A DNA stretch of 50,762 nucleotides, from positions 1-50,762 of the IMG/VR virus record IMGVR_UViG_3300041407_000073. One strand, 5' to 3'. This DNA comes from a virus. The notes below the pieces were generated by a model that worked only from the letters and a program-made list of their open reading frames with translations, did no database searches and was not told the DNA's origin. This document shows positions 31,279-39,410 of the stretch, piece by piece. Each line of letters begins with the position of its first letter. Within the stretch, counting starts at the first letter, position 1. The translations under genes and the position numbers were made by a program.

Positions 31279-31641
31279 ATGTGGTTTACAGCTCTACTTG
31301 GCCCGCTAGGTGGTATTGTTACCACATGGCTTGAGGGCAAACAGAAGATACAGGAAGCTACAATCTCTAAGGAAGTTACTCAGCTAACCAATGAAGCTAA
31401 CTGGGATAACATACAAGCGGAGGCTAGTAAGTCTAGCTGGAAGGATGAGTGGCTTACCATCCTTGTTTCCATCCCTATGATTCTAGCGTTCATTCCGGGA
31501 ATGAAGGAGACAGTACAGAGTGGGTTTGTTACACTCTCAGAGTGCCCTGAATGGTATCAATACCTCATTGGGGTAGTGTTCGCAGCGTCCTTTGGTATCA
31601 AGAAGGTTACAGACATCTTCGCTAGTAAGCGAGGTAAGTGA
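31279..31641 (+). CDS. holin, three-helix type
   Basis: 120 residues. A first hydrophobic segment (MWFTALLGPLGGIVTTWL), then WKDEWLTILVSIPMILAFIPG, then WYQYLIGVVFAASFG match the 3TM holin family seen in phages and gene-transfer agents. GAGGAG lies upstream. It sits between lysozyme and a membrane/coiled-coil protein, a typical lysis cassette. Confidence 0.8.
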   Translation: MWFTALLGPLGGIVTTWLEGKQKIQEATISKEVTQLTNEANWDNIQAEASKSSWKDEWLTILVSIPMILAFIPGMKETVQSGFVTLSECPEWYQYLIGVVFAASFGIKKVTDIFASKRGK

Positions 31642-31925
31642 TGACAGACTTTACTTCGAAGGTGTCAGGCTGGACTCAGACTTTTGTAGCAGTGGGGAGT
31701 TTGGTGTTTGGCGTGGGGATGTTGTACGGAGATGTGCAAGACATCAAGAGGGACGTTAGTCAAACCAAGGACCTTAGCGTTCAAACTAAGGTCTTGGAGA
31801 CTAAGCTAGCGAACCAAGAGAAGGTGCAGGATGCAACCCTCTCGGTCCTCAAGGACTTAACTAGCACTGTAGATAGGTTGTCTAACAGTGTAACTAAGTT
31901 GGAAGTACAGATAAGTAAGCGGTAA
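31641..31925 (+). CDS. membrane-anchored coiled-coil protein, spanin-like
   Basis: 94 residues. One N-terminal transmembrane helix (about 11-27) is followed by a long coiled coil to the C-terminus, the layout of inner-membrane spanins. No lipoprotein partner was recognised. The ATG at 31641 overlaps the holin stop as TGATG, with GAGG 6 nt upstream. Confidence 0.6.
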   Translation: MTDFTSKVSGWTQTFVAVGSLVFGVGMLYGDVQDIKRDVSQTKDLSVQTKVLETKLANQEKVQDATLSVLKDLTSTVDRLSNSVTKLEVQISKR

Positions 31926-31930
31926 AAGTC

Positions 31931-31956
31931 AAGCCCCTTAATTGGGGCTTTTCTTT
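31931..31956 (+). terminator. Rho-independent terminator ending the late block
   Basis: AAGCCCC-TTAATT-GGGGCTT followed by TTCTTT forms a strong terminator just after the lysis genes and between the converging gene blocks. Confidence 0.8.
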
Positions 31957-31985
31957 GCCTAAAGGAAACTCAGCCCTCTAGCATT
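31954..31985 (-). promoter_or_regulatory. promoter-like element pointing into the lysis cassette (tentative)
   Basis: Leftward, AATGCTAGAGGG (CTAG 31981-31978) plus 16 nt plus TAGGCAAA has the family spacing. It would give RNA antisense to the lysis genes. It may be coincidental. Confidence 0.25.
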
Positions 31986-31988
31986 GCA

Positions 31989-32204
31989 CTAGTCATCATC
32001 ATAGTCCCCATTCATCAGAGAGTGTTTGAACTGCTCTACTAACATCAGCAGCTCCGCCTTGTCACCAAGCCCTGTAGAGGCCCTCACCTCCATATAGCCC
32101 TCATGGTTATACCCTAGGATCAACACCTCCTTGAAGGCCTTAACGGCCTCCTTAAGTACAGTGTCAGGATTTGATGCAGGGTTTAAGTCAACTACTTCAC
32201 CCAT
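31989..32204 (-). CDS. small acidic protein, 71 aa
   Basis: This is the last gene of the leftward block. It is acidic, ending GDYDDD, with a helical centre. GGAG lies 9 nt upstream. No family is recognised. Confidence 0.55.
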   Translation of the reverse strand: MGEVVDLNPASNPDTVLKEAVKAFKEVLILGYNHEGYMEVRASTGLGDKAELLMLVEQFKHSLMNGDYDDD

Positions 32205-32252
32205 TTAGGTGCACTCCAAAGGTTTATTGGTGGGAAGGTCATATCAGGCCAC

Positions 32253-34112
32253 TCACACCAGCTCACAGAACCCACCTGCACAGGCAAGCTCACCAGCAAG
32301 GTTGATTGCCTTGCCATCTTGTTCAAACACTTCGTCAATGTTGATTGCTTCGAGGTGGACGAGTAGTGACTCATATACTTCCTTGGTGCAGTCCTCGAAG
32401 GGCAACTGAGGGTAAGCCTCAGCACCAAAGTAAGGCAACACGCTAATGCCATTGTAATGCTCTCGGTTAATCCACATCCAATTGGTGAGTTCCTCCCACT
32501 CGTTGTCCTTCACGCTAATGGTGCAGGATACGTTGTGTCGATTGTCCCCTTTACCGTGTCCAGCATCAACCCACTCTTGACTCACCTTCTTAACCCGGTC
32601 CAGTAGGTTAAAGATGCTCTCAGAGCGCACACAAGCCCCGTCAGGAGCTTTCTGAGGGAAGGACAATACCACCTGATGGGGTACCATCACATCCTGCTCT
32701 ACGAGCGCTGGAGCCACCTTCATCATGTACTGAGCTAGTTCTTCGTCTTTGCCTGCACGCATGCGTCGGATATAGTAATCGTTATGCCAAGCATGAATAC
32801 CACTAGAGCAGCCGAGAACAAGGCTAGTAGTGCCAGCGGGCTTAACAGTAGTAATACGCTCAGCACGACGTATTCCGATGTCCTTTGCGACATTCCGGTT
32901 GGTTTGTTTAGCGACATTGGCCGCCTCTTTCATGTTAAGTTCTGTCACAGTTCGGCTGGCGATGCCAGTCATAGATACACCTAGAAGCGCACCACGTTCA
33001 CAAGTCTCCCGCCACTTGGGGTTAAGATAGTGGAAATCTGTGTAGCCGGCTTGGAGAGTGCCAATAAAAGCTGCGGCATGTGACGCCCCATTATAGTCTG
33101 ACTGGTCCCTGATAAGACTCGCATTGATCTCAGTGAGATTACACATCTGGTAGGGTTCAAGAGCAATCTCACAACAAGGGTTCGTCCCCCAGTCACGGTT
33201 GTTGTTCCAATAAACCCCCGGCTCGCCACAGCCAGAGGCTTCAACACGAGCCATAAGTCGGACGAACTGGTCAACTGTCACCTCCCCTCGTACGAGTACA
33301 GCACTGTTGTTAGAGCGTGCCCGATAAGGGTGTGTTTCCCACCAATTACCAGACTTACATGTAATCATCTCTTCATCACTAAGATCGAAGAGGCTGATCA
33401 TTGCAGCCCGTCGAATACCACCAGCCAATACAGCATCAGCAATTATACAAGCAGCGTCATGTACCTCAAGAGGGCGTAAACTGCGACCCACAGCACTGCT
33501 AAATACAACAATAAGCTTATCAACACAAGCACGCAGAGGATCAGGGCCGGGAGCTTGGCCTCCCGTCGTAACCAACTCAGATCCTTTCTCACGTATGTCT
33601 CGATAATCAAAAGCTGGTAATGCACCTCCACAGAGGAAGGCCTTAGCCACAACTTTAATTGCGTCAGCCCAACCGACAATAGAGTCTTGTACTTGGAACT
33701 TGTGGTAGTCACGGCTTTTAGGCTCCGTTACTGGAGGTAGTTTAGATACATGATGACGTTGAACACTGTAACCCATCCCAGTGCCGCCAAGCAAAAGGAA
33801 CATGAGCTCCGGGAAGAAGTGGTAATCTTCTGCTGGCATATAGGCGCAGTTGAAGATGCGATTATGAGCCAGCTCAATAGGACGCCCACCAAACTGGAGG
33901 CTACGCATAGAAGGAAGTACACGCTTGTTAAGTACGTAGTTAACATACACGTCCTCAATTTGCCCAGCTAGTTGGGGGTACTTACGTTGATGCATCTCTT
34001 TGTTGCGTGTTACAATTTCTTCGTAATTCTCTCGTCGGCCCTTAGCAGGGATGAACTTGGCATATTTATTAAACACCGTAATGTCGCTAAGGGCCTTCTT
34101 ATCAGCTTCCAT
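32253..34112 (-). CDS. nrdJ: ribonucleotide reductase, class II (adenosylcobalamin-dependent)
   Basis: 619 residues, making deoxynucleotides from ribonucleotides. It shows RIFNCAYMP (first redox cysteine), LGGTGMGYSVQ, NPCCEIALEP (the N-x-C-x-E active-site triad), CNLTEI, PAGTTSLVLGCSSGIH, and a C-terminal redox pair in CAGGFC. This form needs vitamin B12 and no separate radical subunit, and none is encoded nearby. ATG at 34112 has AAGGAGAATAAAGG upstream. It works with the diphosphohydrolase gene to shape nucleotide pools. Confidence 0.88.
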   Translation of the reverse strand: MEADKKALSDITVFNKYAKFIPAKGRRENYEEIVTRNKEMHQRKYPQLAGQIEDVYVNYVLNKRVLPSMRSLQFGGRPIELAHNRIFNCAYMPAEDYHFFPELMFLLLGGTGMGYSVQRHHVSKLPPVTEPKSRDYHKFQVQDSIVGWADAIKVVAKAFLCGGALPAFDYRDIREKGSELVTTGGQAPGPDPLRACVDKLIVVFSSAVGRSLRPLEVHDAACIIADAVLAGGIRRAAMISLFDLSDEEMITCKSGNWWETHPYRARSNNSAVLVRGEVTVDQFVRLMARVEASGCGEPGVYWNNNRDWGTNPCCEIALEPYQMCNLTEINASLIRDQSDYNGASHAAAFIGTLQAGYTDFHYLNPKWRETCERGALLGVSMTGIASRTVTELNMKEAANVAKQTNRNVAKDIGIRRAERITTVKPAGTTSLVLGCSSGIHAWHNDYYIRRMRAGKDEELAQYMMKVAPALVEQDVMVPHQVVLSFPQKAPDGACVRSESIFNLLDRVKKVSQEWVDAGHGKGDNRHNVSCTISVKDNEWEELTNWMWINREHYNGISVLPYFGAEAYPQLPFEDCTKEVYESLLVHLEAINIDEVFEQDGKAINLAGELACAGGFCELV

Positions 34113-34119
34113 CAAACCT

Positions 34120-34275
34120 TTATTCTCCTTGAGATTCTTCTTTTGGTGGTTCTTCTGTTGTTAGGTAGAGCAAAGGTAGCCAACCAAACCTAGCAAACAA
34201 GGCTAAGAATATGGCTACCGAGAGGCCTGTCAAAATACATGACAGCACCTCGTTGAAAGCACTAATAAGCCCCAT
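34120..34275 (-). CDS. 51-residue membrane protein
   Basis: The ATG overlaps the PhoH stop (TAATG). The product has a long hydrophobic helix (about residues 9-37) and a charged cytoplasmic-type tail rich in glutamate. It lies between PhoH and ribonucleotide reductase. The function is unknown. Confidence 0.55.
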   Translation of the reverse strand: MGLISAFNEVLSCILTGLSVAIFLALFARFGWLPLLYLTTEEPPKEESQGE

Positions 34276-34919
34276 TACTTACGTGCCTCCCAGTCTTCGA
34301 ACGCCCCAATGAACATCTTACATTGCTCAGAGCGTAACACATCATCACGAGTGAAGTGGATGGTATGCACTGGTAAGTCCAGACGTTCCACCATGTCAAC
34401 AAACTCAGCAAGCCCAGAGTTCTTAAACAAAGGACTGGTCTGTGCTACGTCCCCACACAATACAAGCTTACTGTACATGCCCATACGAGTAACCAGCACT
34501 TTAATCTGCTCAAAGGACATGTTCTGACATTCGTCAACAATGACGAGAGCATTGTCCCAAGTGAGGCCTTGAATGTGTTCAAGCATGTAGTATTGAATGC
34601 GTCGATTCTTCTCAAGGTCTTCTTGATGAGCGATACCCACCCCATGTGCAATGAAGTTCTGTTGGAGAGGGCGAATCCAAGGGAGGAGCTTCTCACGCTC
34701 CCCACCGGGAAGGAAGCCGTTAGTGTTGGCAAAGGAGACGTTAGGGCGTGCTAGGATCACTTGGCTCTTACGAGCCCCGTCAAGCCACTCTACAGCTCGA
34801 CCTACAGCACCATATGTCTTACCTGTCCCAGCGCTCCCATACGCCACTACAGGCATGTTCTTGCGGTCATGGAGGGCTACGTCGTAGAGCTCATGTTTCT
34901 TTGTTGGTTGTAGTTGCAT
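34275..34919 (-). CDS. phoH: PhoH-like ATPase
   Basis: 214 residues. Walker A GSAGTGKT (28-35) and Walker B VIVDECQN (126-133) lie in the PhoH arrangement, with ARPNV and LCGDVAQTSP between and after. PhoH proteins are common auxiliary phage genes of uncertain role, with RNA helicase-like folds. A weak GGTG site precedes the ATG. Confidence 0.88.
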   Translation of the reverse strand: MQLQPTKKHELYDVALHDRKNMPVVAYGSAGTGKTYGAVGRAVEWLDGARKSQVILARPNVSFANTNGFLPGGEREKLLPWIRPLQQNFIAHGVGIAHQEDLEKNRRIQYYMLEHIQGLTWDNALVIVDECQNMSFEQIKVLVTRMGMYSKLVLCGDVAQTSPLFKNSGLAEFVDMVERLDLPVHTIHFTRDDVLRSEQCKMFIGAFEDWEARK

Positions 34920-35063
34920 TTAAATCACCACATAGGAGAAGAAAAGAACTGACAAGAATGCAGTGTTAATTGCCAGCATGGCGACGGGGGATTGTTCCGA
35001 CAACCTTTGCTGGAAGACTATCACCACTAAGTTTGTTATTAACAAGGACATCAGTACCAGCAC
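34920..35063 (-). CDS. possible overlapping two-helix membrane protein, 47 aa
   Basis: In another frame over the 3' end of the 122-residue membrane gene, a GTG at 35063 follows GGGAGG by 4 nt. The frame runs to 34920 and encodes two hydrophobic helices (about 2-17 and 30-47). Its stop overlaps the PhoH start region. The short spacing and lack of ATG make it tentative. Confidence 0.35.
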   Translation of the reverse strand: MLVLMSLLITNLVVIVFQQRLSEQSPVAMLAINTAFLSVLFFSYVVI

Positions 35064-35334
35064 TGTTCCTCCCATCATACCACTGGTACAAGAAGTGGGC
35101 TGAGACAATACCTAAGCTGCCCCCAAACCCAGAGAAGGCCACTAAGGTTGGTATGCCTAAGTGGTTATTAGCAATGGCCCATGTGCCAGCCACTTGAGCG
35201 AAGGTTATACCCCAACTAGTGAAGAAGCTGAAGAACCATTTGTTGTCCCTCATTAGCTTACTTTGGAACCCCAGCAGCAGGACGTTACCGAACGCTGCTA
35301 GGAACACCATAAGGGCTTGTAAGTATGGGCTCAC
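34966..35334 (-). CDS. membrane protein, 122 aa
   Basis: Three hydrophobic segments (about 4-23, 33-55, 62-82) are followed by a soluble, basic tail. The start at 35334 overlaps the preceding stop. It is similar in layout to small phage membrane proteins of unknown function near PhoH. Confidence 0.6.
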   Translation of the reverse strand: MSPYLQALMVFLAAFGNVLLLGFQSKLMRDNKWFFSFFTSWGITFAQVAGTWAIANNHLGIPTLVAFSGFGGSLGIVSAHFLYQWYDGRNSAGTDVLVNNKLSGDSLPAKVVGTIPRRHAGN

Positions 35335-35513
35335 TTAGTCAATTTCTCACTGCACTTAAAAGTGATTAGGTCATCTGCCTCAATTCTATGAGTCACCTCT
35401 ATCTCCCTTCCATCCAGCTCAAATCTAACTGGAACCATGTAGAGTGGGATATGGTCTTTTCGGTAAGCCCTCTCATACTCTTTAAACAAACTTAGCCAGA
35501 ACGAAGCTTTCAT
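35331..35513 (-). CDS. small hypothetical protein, 60 aa
   Basis: ATGA overlap with the metallophosphoesterase stop, with GAGAGG about 11 nt upstream. It has a basic helical first half and a beta-rich second half (PVRFELDGREIEVTHRI). No family is recognised. Confidence 0.55.
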   Translation of the reverse strand: MKASFWLSLFKEYERAYRKDHIPLYMVPVRFELDGREIEVTHRIEADDLITFKCSEKLTK

Positions 35514-36277
35514 CTACCTAACAACCTCTCTACGCTAACTTGCTCAAGGTCATACATGCCGTCATGAACATTGTGCAACTTGAAACAACCCCTAAAATGA
35601 TTGTTGCCCTGAAAACCCTTATACTCTTCATCGTGAAGGTAACAAGAACCTCCGACGAGGGCTGAGATTTTCCGGCCATCATTGAGGTATTCTTGAGCGT
35701 ACTTAAATGTCTGTTCATGACCCTGAACAAAGGAGAGTTTAAGTTTATTAAGCCTATATTCAGCAGTGCCACCGATAGGTTTGCCAGACATAGCATTGTA
35801 AGCGTAGTGGACAAAATGTACTCCCTCAATTTCTACAGGCTTAAGGAATGGATGCACCTTAAAGCCAAACGCCTCAATCTCACCTGTTAAGTCCACTAGG
35901 CCCTTGAGCTCGTTGTAGCGCTCAACACGCTGTTCATGGTTACCTAAGGTGAAGTGCATCTCAGGGCGGTAGACTTTCTTTTTGTTAACCACTTGCTGGT
36001 ATTGTAGCCTAGCAAGATGCTTAGTCAAGTGGAACAGCCCCATGCGCCCTGCTTGTACATCTTCTAAAACCTCGGCCCCATCAAACACCATACGGTTGTT
36101 CTTAGGAAAGTCATAGTGACACAGACTCTTCATATCGAAGTGGTCACCAATGTGGACAATTACATCAGGGCGCCAGTCCACCACCAATTGACCAATCGCT
36201 GACAAAAGAGGTCGGTTCAGCTCCAAGTTGTCTGGTCGAATCTGTGTGTCCGGTATCACTAGAATGTTCTTTGGCAC
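35510..36277 (-). CDS. calcineurin-like metallophosphoesterase
   Basis: 255 residues with the canonical metal-binding series: DTQ (10-12), GDHFD (44-48), GNHE (112-115) and GHE (186-188). The likely role is hydrolysis of phosphodiesters or nucleotides. The start is GTG, with GAGG 9 nt upstream. It overlaps the diphosphohydrolase gene by 113 nt, an unusually long overlap. Confidence 0.85.
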   Translation of the reverse strand: MPKNILVIPDTQIRPDNLELNRPLLSAIGQLVVDWRPDVIVHIGDHFDMKSLCHYDFPKNNRMVFDGAEVLEDVQAGRMGLFHLTKHLARLQYQQVVNKKKVYRPEMHFTLGNHEQRVERYNELKGLVDLTGEIEAFGFKVHPFLKPVEIEGVHFVHYAYNAMSGKPIGGTAEYRLNKLKLSFVQGHEQTFKYAQEYLNDGRKISALVGGSCYLHDEEYKGFQGNNHFRGCFKLHNVHDGMYDLEQVSVERLLGR

Positions 36278-36698
36278 GTTTGAGTTCCTCGCTTCGATTA
36301 TCTAACTCAGGGTGGGTTCTATAACCTTCGGCTAAGAACATAGCGTTACAGAAGATGTGGTCTACGTGTGGTTTACCTGACTCAGGGTCAATATCCTCAC
36401 CGCTAAGGTAGGCTGAGATATGACGCAGAAGAGAGTCACAGATGTCAGCATGTGGCAGCCCTTTATGCCAGTTACCACGGTTGTATTTCTTAGCCCCAAA
36501 CTCTAGGACACCAGCCATGCCCTCCAAGGCATGACGGGCCTCAAGGACCATGGAGAGGGGAGACTTACCCGTATTGTAACGGGAAGCTAGCCCACTAGTG
36601 GGTAGGGAGTGGCCACACTGGTCTGGTTGACCATGTGCTTCAGCGTAACAAACCCCGCATTCGTCGCACCCAACGCCGAGACTGCACCCCCCACTCAT
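36165..36698 (-). CDS. dATP/dGTP diphosphohydrolase-like protein
   Basis: 177 residues. The core RYNTGKSPLSMVLEARHALEGMAGVLEFGAKKYNRGNWHKG with the helical HISAYLSGEDIDPESG and VDHIFCNAMFLAE matches the DUF5664 family, described as dATP/dGTP diphosphohydrolases. An N-terminal cysteine cluster (CSLGVGCDECGVC) may bind zinc. GGGAGG lies 7 nt before ATG at 36698, which overlaps the upstream stop as TAATG. The last ~38 residues are encoded by DNA shared with the metallophosphoesterase gene. Confidence 0.75.
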   Translation of the reverse strand: MSGGCSLGVGCDECGVCYAEAHGQPDQCGHSLPTSGLASRYNTGKSPLSMVLEARHALEGMAGVLEFGAKKYNRGNWHKGLPHADICDSLLRHISAYLSGEDIDPESGKPHVDHIFCNAMFLAEGYRTHPELDNRSEELKRAKEHSSDTGHTDSTRQLGAEPTSFVSDWSIGGGLAP

Positions 36699-36961
36699 TA
36701 CTGTACCTCCCAAAAGGCTATCTCTTCAGCATCTCGCTGGTCACACCACCTCTGCCCCATAGCCTCCTGTATTGTCTTCTCCCAAGTACCTAGCTTGGTG
36801 ATGTAAGAGCTAAGATTATTCAACCTTTCTACAGACTCTTCAATAAGGAAAAAGGAGTCATAGTTTCTGGCAACCTGACAAAATGCCCCATCTACCGTAC
36901 AGATACCACAGCTGTAGCCAACGCTCATGGCCATCTCATAATCTTCTGAGGCCTTACTCAT
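36698..36961 (-). CDS. small hypothetical protein, 87 aa
   Basis: Acidic and helical, with CGICTVDGAFC near the N-terminus. It is coupled to its neighbours by ATGA and TAATG overlaps. No family is recognised. Confidence 0.55.
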   Translation of the reverse strand: MSKASEDYEMAMSVGYSCGICTVDGAFCQVARNYDSFFLIEESVERLNNLSSYITKLGTWEKTIQEAMGQRWCDQRDAEEIAFWEVQ

Positions 36962-37236
36962 TGTGCAACCACTCGCTTATCCATTGCACCATTAGTTACT
37001 TCACAGCGTACATTGGTGTAACCCTTAACAGCAATGTAATCAAACATGGCCTTAATCTGTTTCTTACTTACGTCATCAAACTGGGCAACGTAGTTGCGGG
37101 CTTCTTCTTCCCCAACATCAGCACGTAGATTGAACACAATTGCGCAACGGTTCCATGTACGCAAGCAAACGTTCTGGACATCATCGAACTTAGGACTGTT
37201 ATTCTTCTTCAAAGCTGTCTTCCTCATCATCATCAT
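36958..37236 (-). CDS. hypothetical protein overlapping the HNH gene
   Basis: 92 residues if the first of four successive ATG codons (37236-37225) is used. A TTG at 37212 with AGGA 8 nt upstream is an alternative. It overlaps the end of the HNH gene in another frame. The second half is a plausible alpha/beta fold (AMFDYIAVKGYTNVRCEV). The function is unknown. Confidence 0.5.
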   Translation of the reverse strand: MMMMRKTALKKNNSPKFDDVQNVCLRTWNRCAIVFNLRADVGEEEARNYVAQFDDVSKKQIKAMFDYIAVKGYTNVRCEVTNGAMDKRVVAQ

Positions 37237-37657
37237 CGAATTGTTCTTCTTTGGCACGTCTCCGACGTTCCTTAGCAATACCAACTTCCTCAATAGACTT
37301 TTCCTTATGGCAATCGCCGCATAGGAGTTGTAAGTTACTTGAGTCACAGAACATACGCTCAATGCACTCATCCCAAGTTGTGAACCCTACAGCAGGGTCA
37401 ATGATAGGGACGATGTGGTCAATGAAGATGTTCTTAACGCGCTTACGTTTATCCTCGTCATAGATAGTTAGCGGAACCTCTAACCCGCAACCTTCGCACT
37501 TGTATAAACCCCTGCTGACGTGAGCACGTTTCTTACACTGCTGAATGGGTGCCCACTTACGTGTAGCACTCCGTAGGTTGTTCTTAATGAAACTATTGAA
37601 CTTGGCTTGGCTCCACTTGCCGTCACACTTGACAAGCTCGCCCATAGGTCTGCCCAA
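37199..37657 (-). CDS. HNH endonuclease
   Basis: 152 residues. Zinc pair CEGCG (54-58), DHIVPI with the catalytic histidine, NLQLLCGDCHKEKS closing the fold, then an acidic tail. The start is TTG at 37657, with AAGGAGG 5 nt upstream. The gene begins directly after the previous stop. It may be a homing nuclease or a resident T7 gp5.3-like enzyme. Confidence 0.85.
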   Translation of the reverse strand: MGRPMGELVKCDGKWSQAKFNSFIKNNLRSATRKWAPIQQCKKRAHVSRGLYKCEGCGLEVPLTIYDEDKRKRVKNIFIDHIVPIIDPAVGFTTWDECIERMFCDSSNLQLLCGDCHKEKSIEEVGIAKERRRRAKEEQFDDDDEEDSFEEE

Positions 37658-37801
37658 TCAATCCTCCTTAGGGTGAATCAAGTTCTCAAGCTCTTGTACA
37701 TGACGTCGAGCTTGTTGCTCAGTGATGCGGTAGAGGGCTTCGATGATGACCATCAACTCACCCTTGCTATACTCACTCAACTCTTTACCTTGCCACTTCA
37801 T
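37658..37801 (-). CDS. small helical protein, 47 aa
   Basis: ATG at 37801 has GGGAGG 7 nt upstream. The stop immediately precedes the TTG of the HNH gene and carries its ribosome site. The product is a helical hairpin (ELMVIIEALYRITEQQARRH). No family is recognised. Confidence 0.55.
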   Translation of the reverse strand: MKWQGKELSEYSKGELMVIIEALYRITEQQARRHVQELENLIHPKED

Positions 37802-37803
37802 TG

Positions 37804-37965
37804 TCATTCCTCCCACCAGCCGGTCACACTTGATAGTGTAAACACTGCTATGGTATTGTGTGAATAGTCGTAAATGTATAGGTACTTACGAAAGTGCTTG
37901 AAATTGTACTTACGCCCTGTCCCGAATCTATGCTCGTTGCCATCACACGTCTTTACTACGATCAT
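37804..37965 (-). CDS. small hypothetical protein, 53 aa
   Basis: ATGA overlap with the exonuclease stop, with GAGG 6 nt upstream. It is beta-rich and basic (RKYLYIYDYSHNTIAVF). No family is recognised. Confidence 0.55.
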   Translation of the reverse strand: MIVVKTCDGNEHRFGTGRKYNFKHFRKYLYIYDYSHNTIAVFTLSSVTGWWEE

Positions 37966-38861
37966 TGTCCACCTCGTTCGTCACACATAACGTACTTGAT
38001 TGGATTCCCTTCAGCGTCTAGCTCCTGAATCATCCATAGCAAATCACATTGCTCTCTCAACTCTGTTCTGTAACCTTCCCCATATTTCTTTTCATATAGG
38101 CCCGCCACACATTCAAACATTGCTTCTTCTGTGGTAAGGTCGTTAAGGGAGTTGAAAGCAAGAACCGGACCTCCACCCCGTAGTCCCGGAATGTTGTCAA
38201 CGGAGTCCCCTGTGATAAGTTGGCTATAAAAGAACTTAAGTCCAACCCCTTTGAGGATGTAACTGATCTTGCCGTCTTTACCTTGCGTCTCTTTGAGCGT
38301 GAGCGAGCCAATGTTGTCCACCCGTTTAGGGCCAAATTGTGGTTGTCTGCCACATTCCCAGCCAAAGTGCATGCCAGCGACCATACGTAAGTCTTTGTCT
38401 CTTGAACAACAGATTACGTCAAGCTTGTCGCCATTACGTTTGAGTTCCACACAGATCATATCGTCTGCTTCCATACCTTCAGCGACTACACACGGGTAGT
38501 TAGCCAGCATATACTCGCGGATGTTATTGTAGTGGAACGGTTTTTCTTGTTTACGTGTACCTTTGTAGTCTTTCTGCTTAGCCACTTCAAAGCGGAAGTT
38601 AGGTTTAAACTCAACCTCTGGCTTCCCTTCGTGCTTCAGCTTCTTGTTGACACTCTTAGTGAGCTTACGGTCACCAGTAAGGTAGAGGACACTGGGCTCT
38701 GTAGCCCAGCACTCCGCCTCAATCTCCTGAATCTTCTGGTCTAGTAGGCCAGCCACGAAGTCAAACTCTCGGACAACAAGTTCACCAGTGTCAGGGTCAG
38801 TGAACTGACCACAGTTAGCAATCTCATATACGAGAATGTCTGAGTCGATAAGACAACGCAT
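37962..38861 (-). CDS. 5'-3' exonuclease (T7 gp6-like)
   Basis: 299 residues of the FEN/PIN nuclease family. Acidic sites are IDSDIL at the N-terminus, EGMEADD (128-134), SRDKDLRM (153-160) and ITGDSVDNIPG (216-226); the last is the helix-hairpin-helix entry. It removes primers and degrades host DNA in T7-like replication. ATG at 38861 overlaps the upstream stop as TGATG, with GGAGG 4 nt upstream. Confidence 0.88.
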   Translation of the reverse strand: MRCLIDSDILVYEIANCGQFTDPDTGELVVREFDFVAGLLDQKIQEIEAECWATEPSVLYLTGDRKLTKSVNKKLKHEGKPEVEFKPNFRFEVAKQKDYKGTRKQEKPFHYNNIREYMLANYPCVVAEGMEADDMICVELKRNGDKLDVICCSRDKDLRMVAGMHFGWECGRQPQFGPKRVDNIGSLTLKETQGKDGKISYILKGVGLKFFYSQLITGDSVDNIPGLRGGGPVLAFNSLNDLTTEEAMFECVAGLYEKKYGEGYRTELREQCDLLWMIQELDAEGNPIKYVMCDERGGQ

Positions 38862-39151
38862 CACTCCTCCCCGCCGAAGTCCTCATTATAGATGGCAGTG
38901 AGGCGAACCTCCTCCTCATCAGTCACACGTACTAGGCTCTCACCACGCACCAAGAAGGGCTTCTCCTCAGCGTTAATGTGACCATCGTTAATACGTGCTG
39001 CTACAAACACTTTACGGTAGAGGTATGGGTCAACCTCTGACTCACGTACTAGCGTATCCCCTGCTAGGTAGAGTTGACTGCCCTGAGCAATGCCATCTTT
39101 CTCAAGAGTGTCTACAACTACTTCCACGAAATCGCCTGCTTTAACTTCCAC
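38861..39151 (-). CDS. hypothetical protein, 96 aa
   Basis: Beta-rich and acidic (GSQLYLAGDTLVRESEVDPY; KPFLVRGESLVRV). The start chosen is GTG at 39151 because GAGG stands 6 nt before it; the upstream TTG at 39163 has no site. The function is unknown. Confidence 0.55.
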   Translation of the reverse strand: MEVKAGDFVEVVVDTLEKDGIAQGSQLYLAGDTLVRESEVDPYLYRKVFVAARINDGHINAEEKPFLVRGESLVRVTDEEEVRLTAIYNEDFGGEE

Positions 39152-39230
39152 AAAATACCTCAACGTTCTTGTACATTAATAAGACGAATAGTAACAGTAT
39201 GGCTACAACACACCAGCCAACATCAGTCAC
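39141..39230 (-). CDS. 29-residue membrane peptide
   Basis: GTG at 39230 lies inside the end of the preceding gene, with GGAG 6 nt upstream. One hydrophobic helix (about residues 7-19) is followed by YKNVEV. It overlaps the next gene's start by 11 nt. Confidence 0.4.
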   Translation of the reverse strand: MTDVGWCVVAILLLFVLLMYKNVEVFCGS

Positions 39231-39402
39231 CAAGGGCTCCAGCTACTGCCTCAATCTCCCAAACAGTTAGGTCAGGGTAGTCCCACAGCTTGTCTATATT
39301 AACCCAGCGGCCGCCCTCTGGGGTGGTCATGTGCTCCATAGTAAAGCCGTGAGTCTCCCACTCGTAAATCCAGTTACCGTTAGGCCACACATAGATTAAC
39401 AT
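39223..39402 (-). CDS. small acidic protein, 59 aa
   Basis: ATG at 39402 has AAGGAG 4 nt upstream. The product is tryptophan-rich in its first half (VWPNGNWIYEWETHGF) and acidic. It lies just downstream of the SSB gene. No family is recognised. Confidence 0.55.
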   Translation of the reverse strand: MLIYVWPNGNWIYEWETHGFTMEHMTTPEGGRWVNIDKLWDYPDLTVWEIEAVAGALGD

Positions 39403-39410
39403 ACAACTCC

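Noticed and set aside
32205-32252. A 16-codon leftward frame (MTFPPINLWS...) between ribonucleotide reductase and the last gene
   Set aside because: No ribosome site, too short to support.
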